Assembly (NCBI GenBank): GCA_904418845.1
Contig: CAJFQC010000019.1
Coordinates: 1 to 50,511 of the forward strand
Direction of reading: 5' to 3'
DNA length: 50,511 bases
DNA from: an uncultured Ruminococcus sp.
Lineage (GTDB): Bacteria > Bacillota > Clostridia > Lachnospirales > Lachnospiraceae
Under the pieces are notes generated by a model that saw nothing but the letters and a program-made list of their open reading frames with translations, ran no database searches and was not told the DNA's origin. Shown piece after piece: positions 8,054 to 16,324 of this stretch (position 1 is the first letter of the stretch; each line of letters begins with the position of its first letter). The translations under genes were made by a program, and so were the position numbers.

Positions 8054-9799
8054 ATGAGCCAGAAGATTGAAAACATGCTGAACCTGGCGCTGGAGGCAAC
8101 GCCGGGCGAACGGGAACGATCGGGAGAACTGAATGTGGGGTTTGACCCGGAGGAAGCTGTGTGGGAATTGATCGTGAAATATTCCGGGTCACTAGACTTC
8201 GTGAGGGAGATAGCTCTGTCTGTGACAGAGCTTATGAACGGATACGCAGTCATTACTATCAGTCAGGGACGGATCAAAGAGCTTGCGTCGTTTCCGGAAG
8301 TGGAATTTATAGAAAAGCCGAAAAGTCTTTACTTTGAGGCGGATGTGGGACGTCAGGTCTCCTGTGTTGACAGTGTGCAGAATCCGCCGTTTTCACTGAA
8401 AGGGAACGGGATACTTATCGGGATCGTGGACAGCGGCATTGATTACGCCAATCCTGCTTTTCGAAATGCCGACGGCACTACGAGGATCGTATCGCTGTGG
8501 GATCAGACGATTTCCGGGAATCCGCCTGCAGGGTATACTTTCGGGACAGAGTATACACGGGAGGAGATCAACACGGCGCTTGCAGAGCCCGGAGTTGGAG
8601 GACACTTCCGTATTGTCCCCAGCAGAGACATGAGCGGGCATGGAACAGCGGTGGCGGGCATAGCAGCTGGAAACGGGGCGGGGAGCGCCGGCGGACAGTA
8701 CAGAGGCGTAGCGCCGGAAGCGGAGCTGATCGTGGTCAAGATGGGGAGACCGAGGACCGAGGGTTTCCCCCGGACGACAGAACTGATGACAGGGGTGGAC
8801 TATATCATCCGCAAAGCGCTGGATATGAGGATGCCTGTTGCAGTCAACATCAGTTTCGGCAACACCTATGGCTCCCATGACGGCACTTCTCTTGTGGAGC
8901 GTTTTCTAAACGATATCTCCGATACCTGGAAAAATGTAATCTGCGTGGGCAGTGGGAACGAGGGGGCAACCGCGGGGCACGCGGCGGGGAGGCTGACAGA
9001 TGAAGAAGAACGATATGTGGAATTCGCTGTGCAGGATCTGGAACCGGCGCTGAACATACAGATCTGGAAATCTTATGTGGATGAGATGGATATATCCGTG
9101 GTCAATCCGTCGGGAGTGCGGGTGGGACCCTTTCAGGAGATATTAGGCCCCCAGAGGTTCGTGCTGGGCGGAACAGAGCTGCTTCTCTATTATGGGGAAC
9201 CGAAACCATACAGCGTCAAACAGGAGATCTACCTGTCCTTTATCCCGCGCCAGTCCTATATAGACAGCGGAGTGTGGCAGATCGTGCTCACACCCCGGCG
9301 AATCGTGGAGGGAGATTATCAGATGTGGCTTCCGGCTCAGGCGGCGCTCAATGTGGGAACAGCCTTCCTCCTTCCCAACAGCGATTCTACTCTTACCATC
9401 CCCGCCACCGCGTCCCTTGTGATCACGGTGGCCGCTTATGATGCAAGGACATTTACCTATGCTGACTTTTCAGGCAGGGGCCCGGCGTCTGTCTATGAGG
9501 GAAGTGATGTGCCAAAGCCCGATCTGGCGGCGCCCGGCGTGCAGATAACCGCTCCGGTGCCGGGTGGAAGCTACCGGAAGTTCAGCGGGACTTCTTTCGC
9601 CACGCCCTTTGTCACCGGAGGGGCATCGCTTCTGATGGAGTGGGGTATCGTCAGGGGGAACGACCCCTACCTCTACGGGGAGAAAGTAAAGGCATATTTG
9701 CGGAGAGGAGCGCGGGAGCTGCCGGGATATGACGAGTGGCCCAACGCCATGCTGGGGTATGGAGCGCTGTGCGTGAGGGAGAGTCTGCCGGGGAAGTGA
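8054..9799 (+). CDS. S8 family serine peptidase (CspA/B/C-like subtilase)
   Basis: 581 residues; ATG 8054 follows GAAGGGGAGAAATGCT. The catalytic triad is intact: Asp126 in GIVDSGIDYANPAF, His196 in SGHGTAVAGIAAG and Ser514 in GTSFATPFVTGGASLL, with the oxyanion Asn in VGSGNEGATAGHAA. About 75 residues precede the catalytic core as a short pro-like region (GYAVITISQGRIKELASFPEVEFIEKP resembles an inhibitor_I9-type fold). There is no signal peptide. A long insert lies between the oxyanion region and the Ser. This is the layout of clostridial Csp proteases that act on germination proteins in spores, and of their many vegetative relatives. Unlike CspC, nothing in the triad is mutated. Substrate unknown. 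Confidence 0.88.
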   Translation: MSQKIENMLNLALEATPGERERSGELNVGFDPEEAVWELIVKYSGSLDFVREIALSVTELMNGYAVITISQGRIKELASFPEVEFIEKPKSLYFEADVGRQVSCVDSVQNPPFSLKGNGILIGIVDSGIDYANPAFRNADGTTRIVSLWDQTISGNPPAGYTFGTEYTREEINTALAEPGVGGHFRIVPSRDMSGHGTAVAGIAAGNGAGSAGGQYRGVAPEAELIVVKMGRPRTEGFPRTTELMTGVDYIIRKALDMRMPVAVNISFGNTYGSHDGTSLVERFLNDISDTWKNVICVGSGNEGATAGHAAGRLTDEEERYVEFAVQDLEPALNIQIWKSYVDEMDISVVNPSGVRVGPFQEILGPQRFVLGGTELLLYYGEPKPYSVKQEIYLSFIPRQSYIDSGVWQIVLTPRRIVEGDYQMWLPAQAALNVGTAFLLPNSDSTLTIPATASLVITVAAYDARTFTYADFSGRGPASVYEGSDVPKPDLAAPGVQITAPVPGGSYRKFSGTSFATPFVTGGASLLMEWGIVRGNDPYLYGEKVKAYLRRGARELPGYDEWPNAMLGYGALCVRESLPGK

Positions 9800-9926
9800 A
9801 GGGGAGCATATCAACAATTTTGTGGATAGAATATATTAATATCTGTCTATACTTTACATTTTGTGGTAGAATAGCTAAAGTAACTATTATATCATCATAC
9901 TTCATGAAGAAAGCAGGATATATTTT

Positions 9927-11735
9927 ATGAGATCACTTCTTATCTACCTGAAAGGTTATAAGAAAGAAAGTATACTGGCGCCTCTTTTTAAAATGCTAGA
10001 GGCGTCTTTTGAGTTGTTTGTACCTCTTGTCATGGCGGCGGTCATCGACGTGGGTATCGCACAGGCGGACCGCCCCTATATAGTAAAGATGTGTCTGGTG
10101 CTTGTCGCGCTAGGTATCGTCGGCCTGGCCTGCTCTGTCACGGCGCAGTATTTCTCGGCAAAGGCGGCGGCGGGCTTTGGTACCGGGGTGCGGCACGCGC
10201 TGTTCACGCATATCCAGAGCTTTACATTTACAGAGATGGATACTCTGGGAAGCTCTACGCTTATTACCCGTATGACCAGTGATGTGAATCAGGTGCAGGC
10301 AGGCGTGAATCTTGTGCTCCGTCTGTTCCTGCGGTCCCCATTTATTGTGTTCGGGGCCATGATCATGGCGTTTACTGTGGATGTAAAGTCAGCGGTTGTT
10401 TTTGTTATTGTGATCCCGCTGTTGTCGCTCATCGTGTTCGGGATCATGCTCATCACCATGCCTCTCTACCGGAAAGTACAGTCTCATTTAGACAGTGTGC
10501 TGCTGACGACGAGAGAGAACCTTGCCGGGGCAAGAGTCATCCGTGCATTTAATAAAGAAGAGGATGAGAAAGTACGTTTTCAGAAAGAAAATGAGACACT
10601 GACTGACGCGCAGAAATTCGTAGGACGCATCTCAGGTCTTATGAATCCCATGACATATATCGTCATAAACGGCGGAATCACCGCCCTTATTTATGTAGGA
10701 GCAGTCCGCGTAAATATCGGTGATCTGACACAGGGCGAGGTCGTGGCGCTCATCAACTATATGTCCCAGATACTTGTGGAGCTCGTGAAACTGGCGAACC
10801 TCATTATTACAGTGACAAAGGCAGTTGCCTGCGGAAACCGCATTGAGAGCGTGATGAAGATCAGTCCGGCGCCGGAGAGCGGAAGCCGGAAATGGGGAGA
10901 AACAGCGGAAGCTGTTCCGGCGGTAGAGTTTTCTCATGTATCTCTGATATACAAGGGCGCGGGGGCGGAGTCGCTTACAGATCTGTCTTTCCGCGCAGAA
11001 AAGGGACAGACAATCGGTATTATCGGCGGTACAGGTTCAGGAAAGTCTTCCCTTGTGAATTTGATCCCACGTTTCTATGACGCCACTAAAGGAGAGATCA
11101 GAATTTTCGGGGAGAATATCAAAGAATATGACATGGACAGTCTGCGCAGCCATATGGGCGTAGTGCCCCAGAAGGCTGTCCTTTTCAAAGGGACTATAGA
11201 AGAAAACCTTAAGTGGGGAAATGAATCTGCCACAGCGGAAGAGATCGAAGAGGCTCTTGAGATCTCACAGTCGAAAGAATTTGTGCAGTTAAAAGCAGGG
11301 CAGATGGATTTTCAGATCGAGCAGGGAGGACGGAACCTGTCCGGCGGACAGAAGCAGAGACTTACCATTGCAAGGGCGCTTGTCCGCAAACCGGATATTC
11401 TCATATTGGACGACAGCGCATCAGCGCTGGATTTTGCCACAGATGCCGCGCTTCGCAGTGCGATCCGGGGGATGAAAGAGAAGCCTACGGTATTCATTGT
11501 TTCGCAGAGGGCGGCGTCCATCCGGTATGCAGACCAGATCATCGTGCTGGATGACGGGAAGATGGCGGGCGTCGGCACACATGCCGAGCTTATCGAGAAC
11601 TGCCCGGCATATCAGGAGATCTATTATTCCCAGTTTCCGAGAGAAGAGCGGAAGCCGTCTGTAAAACCGGCAGACAGACGCTCCGAAAGAGGAATGGCGG
11701 AGAATCTCACAAGGGAGGCGGGAGCAAATGTCTGA
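9927..11735 (+). CDS. ABC exporter half-transporter A, degenerate ATP site subunit
   Basis: 602 residues: an N-terminal six-helix ABC_membrane domain (residues about 10-300) and a C-terminal ATPase. The ATPase has Walker A GGTGSGKSS, Q-loop VPQKAVLF and signature LSGGQKQR, but Walker B ends LILDDSASALD (Asp in place of the catalytic Glu) and the switch loop reads VSQRAAS (Gln in place of His). These two changes mark the degenerate-site subunit of heterodimeric exporters such as TM287/288 and BmrCD. The following gene overlaps by eight bases and supplies the canonical Glu and His, so the two form one exporter in the cytoplasmic membrane. The ATG has a weak upstream site (GCAGGATA). Substrate unknown; drugs or lipids are typical for the family. 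Confidence 0.92.
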   Translation: MRSLLIYLKGYKKESILAPLFKMLEASFELFVPLVMAAVIDVGIAQADRPYIVKMCLVLVALGIVGLACSVTAQYFSAKAAAGFGTGVRHALFTHIQSFTFTEMDTLGSSTLITRMTSDVNQVQAGVNLVLRLFLRSPFIVFGAMIMAFTVDVKSAVVFVIVIPLLSLIVFGIMLITMPLYRKVQSHLDSVLLTTRENLAGARVIRAFNKEEDEKVRFQKENETLTDAQKFVGRISGLMNPMTYIVINGGITALIYVGAVRVNIGDLTQGEVVALINYMSQILVELVKLANLIITVTKAVACGNRIESVMKISPAPESGSRKWGETAEAVPAVEFSHVSLIYKGAGAESLTDLSFRAEKGQTIGIIGGTGSGKSSLVNLIPRFYDATKGEIRIFGENIKEYDMDSLRSHMGVVPQKAVLFKGTIEENLKWGNESATAEEIEEALEISQSKEFVQLKAGQMDFQIEQGGRNLSGGQKQRLTIARALVRKPDILILDDSASALDFATDAALRSAIRGMKEKPTVFIVSQRAASIRYADQIIVLDDGKMAGVGTHAELIENCPAYQEIYYSQFPREERKPSVKPADRRSERGMAENLTREAGANV

Positions 11736-13527
11736 TATAAAAGAGACTGAAAATAAAAAGGCTGACCAGAATAAATCAGGGCAGGGAAAGACCTTGAAAA
11801 AAGTATTCCACTATCTGGGCAGATACAGGATATTTGTAGTGTTTTCCATCCTGCTGGCGGCAGTGTCCGTGGCGCTTACTCTTTATGTTCCCAAGCTGAC
11901 AGGTCATGCGGTAGACTATATCGTCGGTCCTGGAGAGGTGGATATCCCCGGCGCAGTCCAAGTCATGATCCGTATCGGGGTGTGTACCCTGATCACAGCT
12001 TTGGCGCAGTGGCTGATGAATGTGTGCAACAACAAGATGACCTATCAGGTGGTGCGCGATATCCGTAACGAGGCATTCCGTAAGATCGAGGCTCTGCCCT
12101 TGAAATATATCGACGGGCATCCTTACGGGGAAGTGGTAAGCCGTGTCATCGCGGATGTAGATCAGTTCGCTGACGGACTTCTTATGGGATTCACCCAGCT
12201 TTTCACCGGGATCGCGACCATCGTGGGAACCTTCGGCTTCATGTTGTCGGTCAACGTGAAGATCACGTTTGTGGTCGTGCTCATCACGCCGGTTTCCTTC
12301 CTGGTGGCTGATTTCATCGCAAAGAGGACCTTTGCTATGTTCCGCAGACAGTCTGAGATCCGCGGCGAGCAGACAGGGTTGATCGACGAAATGATCGGAA
12401 ACCAGAAGGTCGTTCAGGCGTTCGGGAGAGGGGAGAAGGTGACCGAGGATTTTGATAAGGTAAATAAGGAGTTGGGAAAAGCATATCTGCACGCTACATT
12501 TTTCTCGTCTATCACCAATCCTGCGACCCGTTTTGTAAACAGCCTTGTGTATACAGGTGTGGGCATTACAGGAGCGTTTGCGGTCGTAAACGGCTCTCTT
12601 ACCGTGGGGCAGCTCTCCAGTTTCTTAAGCTATGCGAACCAGTATACAAAACCGTTCAACGAGATCTCCGGCGTAGTGACAGAGTTCCAGAACGCGGTGG
12701 CGTGCGCGCAGAGAATATTTGATCTGATTGAGGAGGAACCTCAGGCGCCGGAGCCGGACAATGCGGTGGAATTAAAGGATATCAGAGGAAATGTAAAAGT
12801 GCAGGACGCTGCGTTTTCCTATGTTCCCAAACAGGAACTGATCCGGGATTTTAATCTGGAAGTGAGGCCCGGGCAGCGTATCGCTATTGCGGGCCCGACA
12901 GGATGCGGGAAAACGACTCTTATTAATCTGTTAATGCGTTTTTATGATGTGAATGACGGGCGTATTTCTGTGGAAGACATCGATATCCGGGAGATGACGA
13001 GAAGAAGTCTGCGCGCGGGATACGGGATGGTGTTGCAGGAGACATGGCTCAAGACAGGGACGATCCGTGACAATATCACTATGGGAAAACCGGATGCCAC
13101 GGAAGAGGAGATCATTGGGGCAGCAAAGGCGTCCTATATCCACAGCTTTATCAAACGTCTCCCGAAAGGGTATGATACATGGATTACGGAGGACGGCGGC
13201 GGACTGTCTCAGGGGCAGAAACAGCTCTTATGTATTGCAAGAGTCATGCTCTGCAGACCGCCCATGCTCATATTAGATGAGGCGACCTCATCTATTGATA
13301 CAAGAACCGAGCTGAAGATACAGGAGGCGTTCGGTAAACTGATGGAAGGCAGGACAACATTTATCGTGGCACACAGGCTGTCCACTATCCGGGAAGCGGA
13401 CACGATCATCGTCATGAAAGACGGTCGGATCATCGAGCAGGGAAATCATGACAATCTGCTTAAGCAGGGCGGTTTCTATAAACATCTGTATGAGAGCCAG
13501 TGGGCAGGACAGGAGAAGGCATTATGA
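11728..13527 (+). CDS. ABC exporter half-transporter B, canonical subunit
   Basis: 599 residues, starting inside the end of subunit A behind GGGAGGCGGGAGCAA. After a polar N-terminal tail come six membrane helices (residues about 28-320). The ATPase has Walker A GPTGCGKTT, signature LSQGQKQLL, Walker B LILDEATSSID with the catalytic Glu, and the His switch VAHRLST. The altered signature LSQGQ (Gln for the second Gly) faces the degenerate half-site of the partner, exactly as expected for the heterodimer. It is coupled by ATGA overlap to the Nudix gene, so export and nucleotide clean-up genes share a transcript, though a functional link is not shown. Confidence 0.92.
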   Translation: MSDIKETENKKADQNKSGQGKTLKKVFHYLGRYRIFVVFSILLAAVSVALTLYVPKLTGHAVDYIVGPGEVDIPGAVQVMIRIGVCTLITALAQWLMNVCNNKMTYQVVRDIRNEAFRKIEALPLKYIDGHPYGEVVSRVIADVDQFADGLLMGFTQLFTGIATIVGTFGFMLSVNVKITFVVVLITPVSFLVADFIAKRTFAMFRRQSEIRGEQTGLIDEMIGNQKVVQAFGRGEKVTEDFDKVNKELGKAYLHATFFSSITNPATRFVNSLVYTGVGITGAFAVVNGSLTVGQLSSFLSYANQYTKPFNEISGVVTEFQNAVACAQRIFDLIEEEPQAPEPDNAVELKDIRGNVKVQDAAFSYVPKQELIRDFNLEVRPGQRIAIAGPTGCGKTTLINLLMRFYDVNDGRISVEDIDIREMTRRSLRAGYGMVLQETWLKTGTIRDNITMGKPDATEEEIIGAAKASYIHSFIKRLPKGYDTWITEDGGGLSQGQKQLLCIARVMLCRPPMLILDEATSSIDTRTELKIQEAFGKLMEGRTTFIVAHRLSTIREADTIIVMKDGRIIEQGNHDNLLKQGGFYKHLYESQWAGQEKAL

Positions 13528-14543
13528 CAAAATTAAGTACACTCTGTTATATCGAGAAGGACGGTCAGTACCTTATGCTGCACCGTACGGTAAAGGAAAA
13601 TGATGTAAATAAGGATAAATGGATCGGCGTGGGGGGACATTTTGAACAGGGAGAGAGCCCAGAGGAGTGTCTGCTGCGTGAGGTAAAGGAAGAAACAGGT
13701 TATACGCTTGTCTCGTGGAAATACCGGGGAATCGTGACGTTTGTATACGGCGGTGATCTCGTGGAGTATATGTCGCTGTATACGGCGGACGGTTTTGAGG
13801 GAGAGCCCACAGAGTGCGACGAGGGACAGCTTGAGTGGGTGGACAAGTCGAAGATATCCGGTCTGGAGATATGGGAAGGGGACAAGATATTTTTCCGTCT
13901 TCTTGACGAGGGAAGAGAGTTTTTTTCTCTGAAACTGGTGTACGATACATCGGACGTGCTTCAGTATGCGGCGCTGGACGGAGTTCCCATGGAACTTTTT
14001 GACGAACTGGATGCCGACGGAAACAGGATCGGTGTGGTTAAAGAGCGTGGCGTTGTCCATGAAGAGGGAGCGCTTCACGCCACAGCCCATATCTGGATTG
14101 TGCGGAGAAACGGAACGGGAGGATATGACGTGCTCCTTCAGAAGCGCAGCTCGTACAAGGATTCTAACCCCGGATGTTATGATATCTCTTCCGCGGGTCA
14201 TGTGGAGGCCGGCTGCGGCTATGTGGAAAGCGCAATCCGAGAGCTGAAGGAAGAATTGGGGATTGAAGCCCGGCCGGAGCAGTTAAAAGAGATCGGGATA
14301 CGCAGATGCGGATTTGAAGGAGAGTTTTATGGACGCCCCTTTAAGGACAATGAGATCAGTATGCTTTATCTCTATGAAGAACCCGTGGATATTGAGAGGC
14401 TTTATCTTCAGGAATCAGAAGTGTCAAAAGTAATCTGGATGGATTATCAGGAGTGTTACAGGAAGATTCGGGAGAATGGATTTACCCATTGTATTTATAC
14501 GGATGAATTCGAAATGCTGGGGAAAGCCCTTGGATTGATCTGA
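13524..14543 (+). CDS. Tandem Nudix-domain protein (MutT-like plus IPP-isomerase-like)
   Basis: 339 residues from ATG 13524, which overlaps the exporter stop; GGACAGGAGAAGGCATT precedes it. Domain 1 (residues about 1-150) has a complete Nudix box GHFEQGESPEECLLREVKEE from Gly38 and resembles 8-oxo-dGTP diphosphatases. Domain 2 (about 155-339) begins MELFDELDADGNRIGVVKERGVVHEEGALHATAH in the style of YfcD/IPP-isomerase-like Nudix proteins. Its box GHVEAGCGYVESAIRELKEE (from Gly225) has Cys231 where the first conserved Glu normally stands. The metal-binding REL.EE part is intact. Fusion of two different Nudix types is unusual. The second domain may be impaired or have another substrate. Confidence 0.85.
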   Translation: MTKLSTLCYIEKDGQYLMLHRTVKENDVNKDKWIGVGGHFEQGESPEECLLREVKEETGYTLVSWKYRGIVTFVYGGDLVEYMSLYTADGFEGEPTECDEGQLEWVDKSKISGLEIWEGDKIFFRLLDEGREFFSLKLVYDTSDVLQYAALDGVPMELFDELDADGNRIGVVKERGVVHEEGALHATAHIWIVRRNGTGGYDVLLQKRSSYKDSNPGCYDISSAGHVEAGCGYVESAIRELKEELGIEARPEQLKEIGIRRCGFEGEFYGRPFKDNEISMLYLYEEPVDIERLYLQESEVSKVIWMDYQECYRKIRENGFTHCIYTDEFEMLGKALGLI

Positions 14544-14578
14544 CAGAGGATACCAGCTGGAAAGAAAGGACGGTCATC

Positions 14579-15139
14579 ATGGTAGAACGAGGAGTTATAC
14601 ATGGAAGATTTCAGATGCTCCATCTTAAGCATATGGAGTATCTGCTGGCAGCAAAGATGAGATGTAAGATCCTGTATATCGGCATCACGCACCCGGATAT
14701 TATCTCATATCCGGCGACATCGCCGCAGGATGTGCACGGGATCACAGGGAGGGATAATCCACTTACCTATGTTGAGAGATATGAGATGATAAAAAATGCG
14801 CTGCTTGAATTCGGGGTGAAGCGGGAAGAGTTTGAGATCATCCCCTTCCCGGTGAGCAGGCCGGAGATACTAATGCAGTATGCACCGGAGGACGCGGTGC
14901 ACTATATGGGCATCTGCGGGAAATGGGATGAAGAAAAATATGAGATACTAAAGGAACATGGACTGGATGTAGAGATCCTGTGGGAACGCTCGGAAGAAGA
15001 GCGGGGGATCACAGGGACGCAACTTCGTGACATGATCGCGGAGGACGGCGACTGGAAGCAGCATATGCCGAAAGCGGCGGCGGAATATATAGAAAGCCAT
15101 GGAATCGATAAGAGGATACGTAAGCTGTATTATGCGTAA
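14579..15139 (+). CDS. Nucleotidyltransferase, NMN adenylyltransferase-like
   Basis: 186 residues from ATG 14579 after GAAAGGACGGTCATC, 35 bases behind the Nudix gene. The start GVIHGRFQMLHLKHMEYLLAAK has the GRFQ..H..H signature of the cytidylyltransferase-like superfamily (HLKH in place of the common HxGH). Near the end, GITGTQLRDMI matches the ISGT..R motif that binds ATP phosphates. The middle carries GRDNPLTYVERYEMI and an IIPFPVSRPE strand, like archaeal-type NMN adenylyltransferases and NadM. It probably joins a nucleotide monophosphate to ATP. Position after a double-Nudix gene fits nucleotide or NAD housekeeping. The exact substrate is uncertain. Confidence 0.75.
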   Translation: MVERGVIHGRFQMLHLKHMEYLLAAKMRCKILYIGITHPDIISYPATSPQDVHGITGRDNPLTYVERYEMIKNALLEFGVKREEFEIIPFPVSRPEILMQYAPEDAVHYMGICGKWDEEKYEILKEHGLDVEILWERSEEERGITGTQLRDMIAEDGDWKQHMPKAAAEYIESHGIDKRIRKLYYA

Positions 15140-15148
15140 AATCTGTAT

Positions 15149-15808
15149 CTACGGCAGCAGATATGAATACATCACGATAAAGTGGCATGCGCTTCCCCCC
15201 ATCACAAAGAGATGGAAGATCTCGTGGCTGCCGAAATTCTTATGCCTGTTGTTGAAAAGCGGAAGTTTCAGTGCGTAGATGATTCCGCCTAATGTATAGA
15301 TGATCCCGCCTGCCAGGAGCCAGCCGAATGCTGCGGGTGACATATTGTTAAGTATCTGCGTGAACGCCAGCACGCAGGTCCAGCCCATCCCGATATAGAG
15401 GACAGAGGAGACCCATTTCGGGCAGTACACCCAGAAAGCTTTGATCAAGATTCCTGCGATCGCGATTCCCCATACAATAGAGAGGAGGATGATCCCTGTT
15501 CTCCCTTTGAGTACGATGAGGCACACAGGTGTGTAGCTTCCCGCGATGAGCACGGAGATCATCATATGATCGATCTTCTTGAGGATAGTATTCACTTTTT
15601 CCGAGATATCAAATGTATGATAAGTGGTGCTTGCCGCGTACAATAAGATCAGGCTTGCCGCATAGATGGCCAGAGAAACGATATAAATTTTACTTGGTTC
15701 ATTTGCAGCCTTGATGAGCAGCGGTACTGCGGCGAAGATTGCCATGAGCATTCCGATAAAATGTGTGATGGCGCTGCCTGGTTCTTTTATGTGATGTTTC
15801 TTTTCCAT
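15149..15808 (-). CDS. Hemolysin III / PAQR family membrane protein
   Basis: 219 residues from ATG 15808 behind TCCAGGAGGTGCATATTT. The start KEPGSAITHFIGMLMA and later ASTTYHTF, then the final GSHEIFHLFVMGGSACHFIVMY give the conserved Ser/His/Asp/His metal-site pattern of the PAQR/HlyIII family, with seven predicted helices. Members are found in most Firmicutes; despite the name, the physiological role is membrane lipid or ceramidase-like hydrolysis rather than proven hemolysis. It converges on the nucleotidyltransferase gene, with stops nine bases apart and no evident terminator between them. Confidence 0.9.
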   Translation of the reverse strand: MEKKHHIKEPGSAITHFIGMLMAIFAAVPLLIKAANEPSKIYIVSLAIYAASLILLYAASTTYHTFDISEKVNTILKKIDHMMISVLIAGSYTPVCLIVLKGRTGIILLSIVWGIAIAGILIKAFWVYCPKWVSSVLYIGMGWTCVLAFTQILNNMSPAAFGWLLAGGIIYTLGGIIYALKLPLFNNRHKNFGSHEIFHLFVMGGSACHFIVMYSYLLP

Positions 15809-16046
15809 AAATATGCACCTCCTGGAAGTATTGGAAAATGATAAGTGGTTTTAAAAACTACATTAAGTATATGTGTATACTACAATAAAAATTCCAAAAA
15901 ATCAACCATTATATAAAAATTGATGGATTTCGTGACAGAAAACACCATAATTAACCTTCGAAATCATGAGTATAGCTATGGGGAAAGCCTGTACGATTTG
16001 AGATAAGGAACGAGAGATCATGAAAAATTAGGAGGAGGTGACAGCT

Positions 16047-16312
16047 ATGGTAAAGAAAAAAATCCGGCACAAAGAGCGTTGATCCATATCACGCTTATTT
16101 TGCAGCATACGGGTTCTCAAAATGTAAATTCAAAGGAAGAAATTTCCTCTTCCTTTTCTATATGGAATGTGCTGATGGGTACATATTCGAAGAAGAGCCC
16201 CTACAATACCTGTACCGAAGCGGGCGTAGATGAATGCGTTATATGGGGTGACTACTTTTATATGGAAGCACTTTACAGAGTACTGAACCCAGATTGGAAG
16301 AGTTATTGGTAA
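16047..16312 (+). pseudogene. Remnant of a GH88 unsaturated glucuronyl hydrolase
   Basis: Excellent ribosome site AGGAGGAGGTGACAGCT precedes ATG 16047, but that frame stops after 11 codons at 16080-16082. One extra A in the A-run at 16057-16063 would join it to an open frame running to 16312. The end of that frame, DECVIWGDYFYMEALYRVLN followed by PDWKSYW, looks like the C-terminus of GH88 unsaturated glucuronyl hydrolases (WGDY.Y.EAL). Only about 90 residues remain against about 370 for the family, so most of the gene is deleted. Its site and start may still be translated as an 11-residue peptide. The intact DUF2264 gene follows 12 bases later, the usual polysaccharide-degradation neighbour. 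The region 15809-16046 upstream shows no other gene. Confidence 0.5.
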
Positions 16313-16324
16313 GGAGTGTGCAGA

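Noticed and set aside
9840-9926. Clear promoter before the ABC exporter
   Set aside because: ACTTTA...TAAAGT symmetry and several AT-rich hexamers exist, but no -35/-10 pair with good spacing could be chosen.
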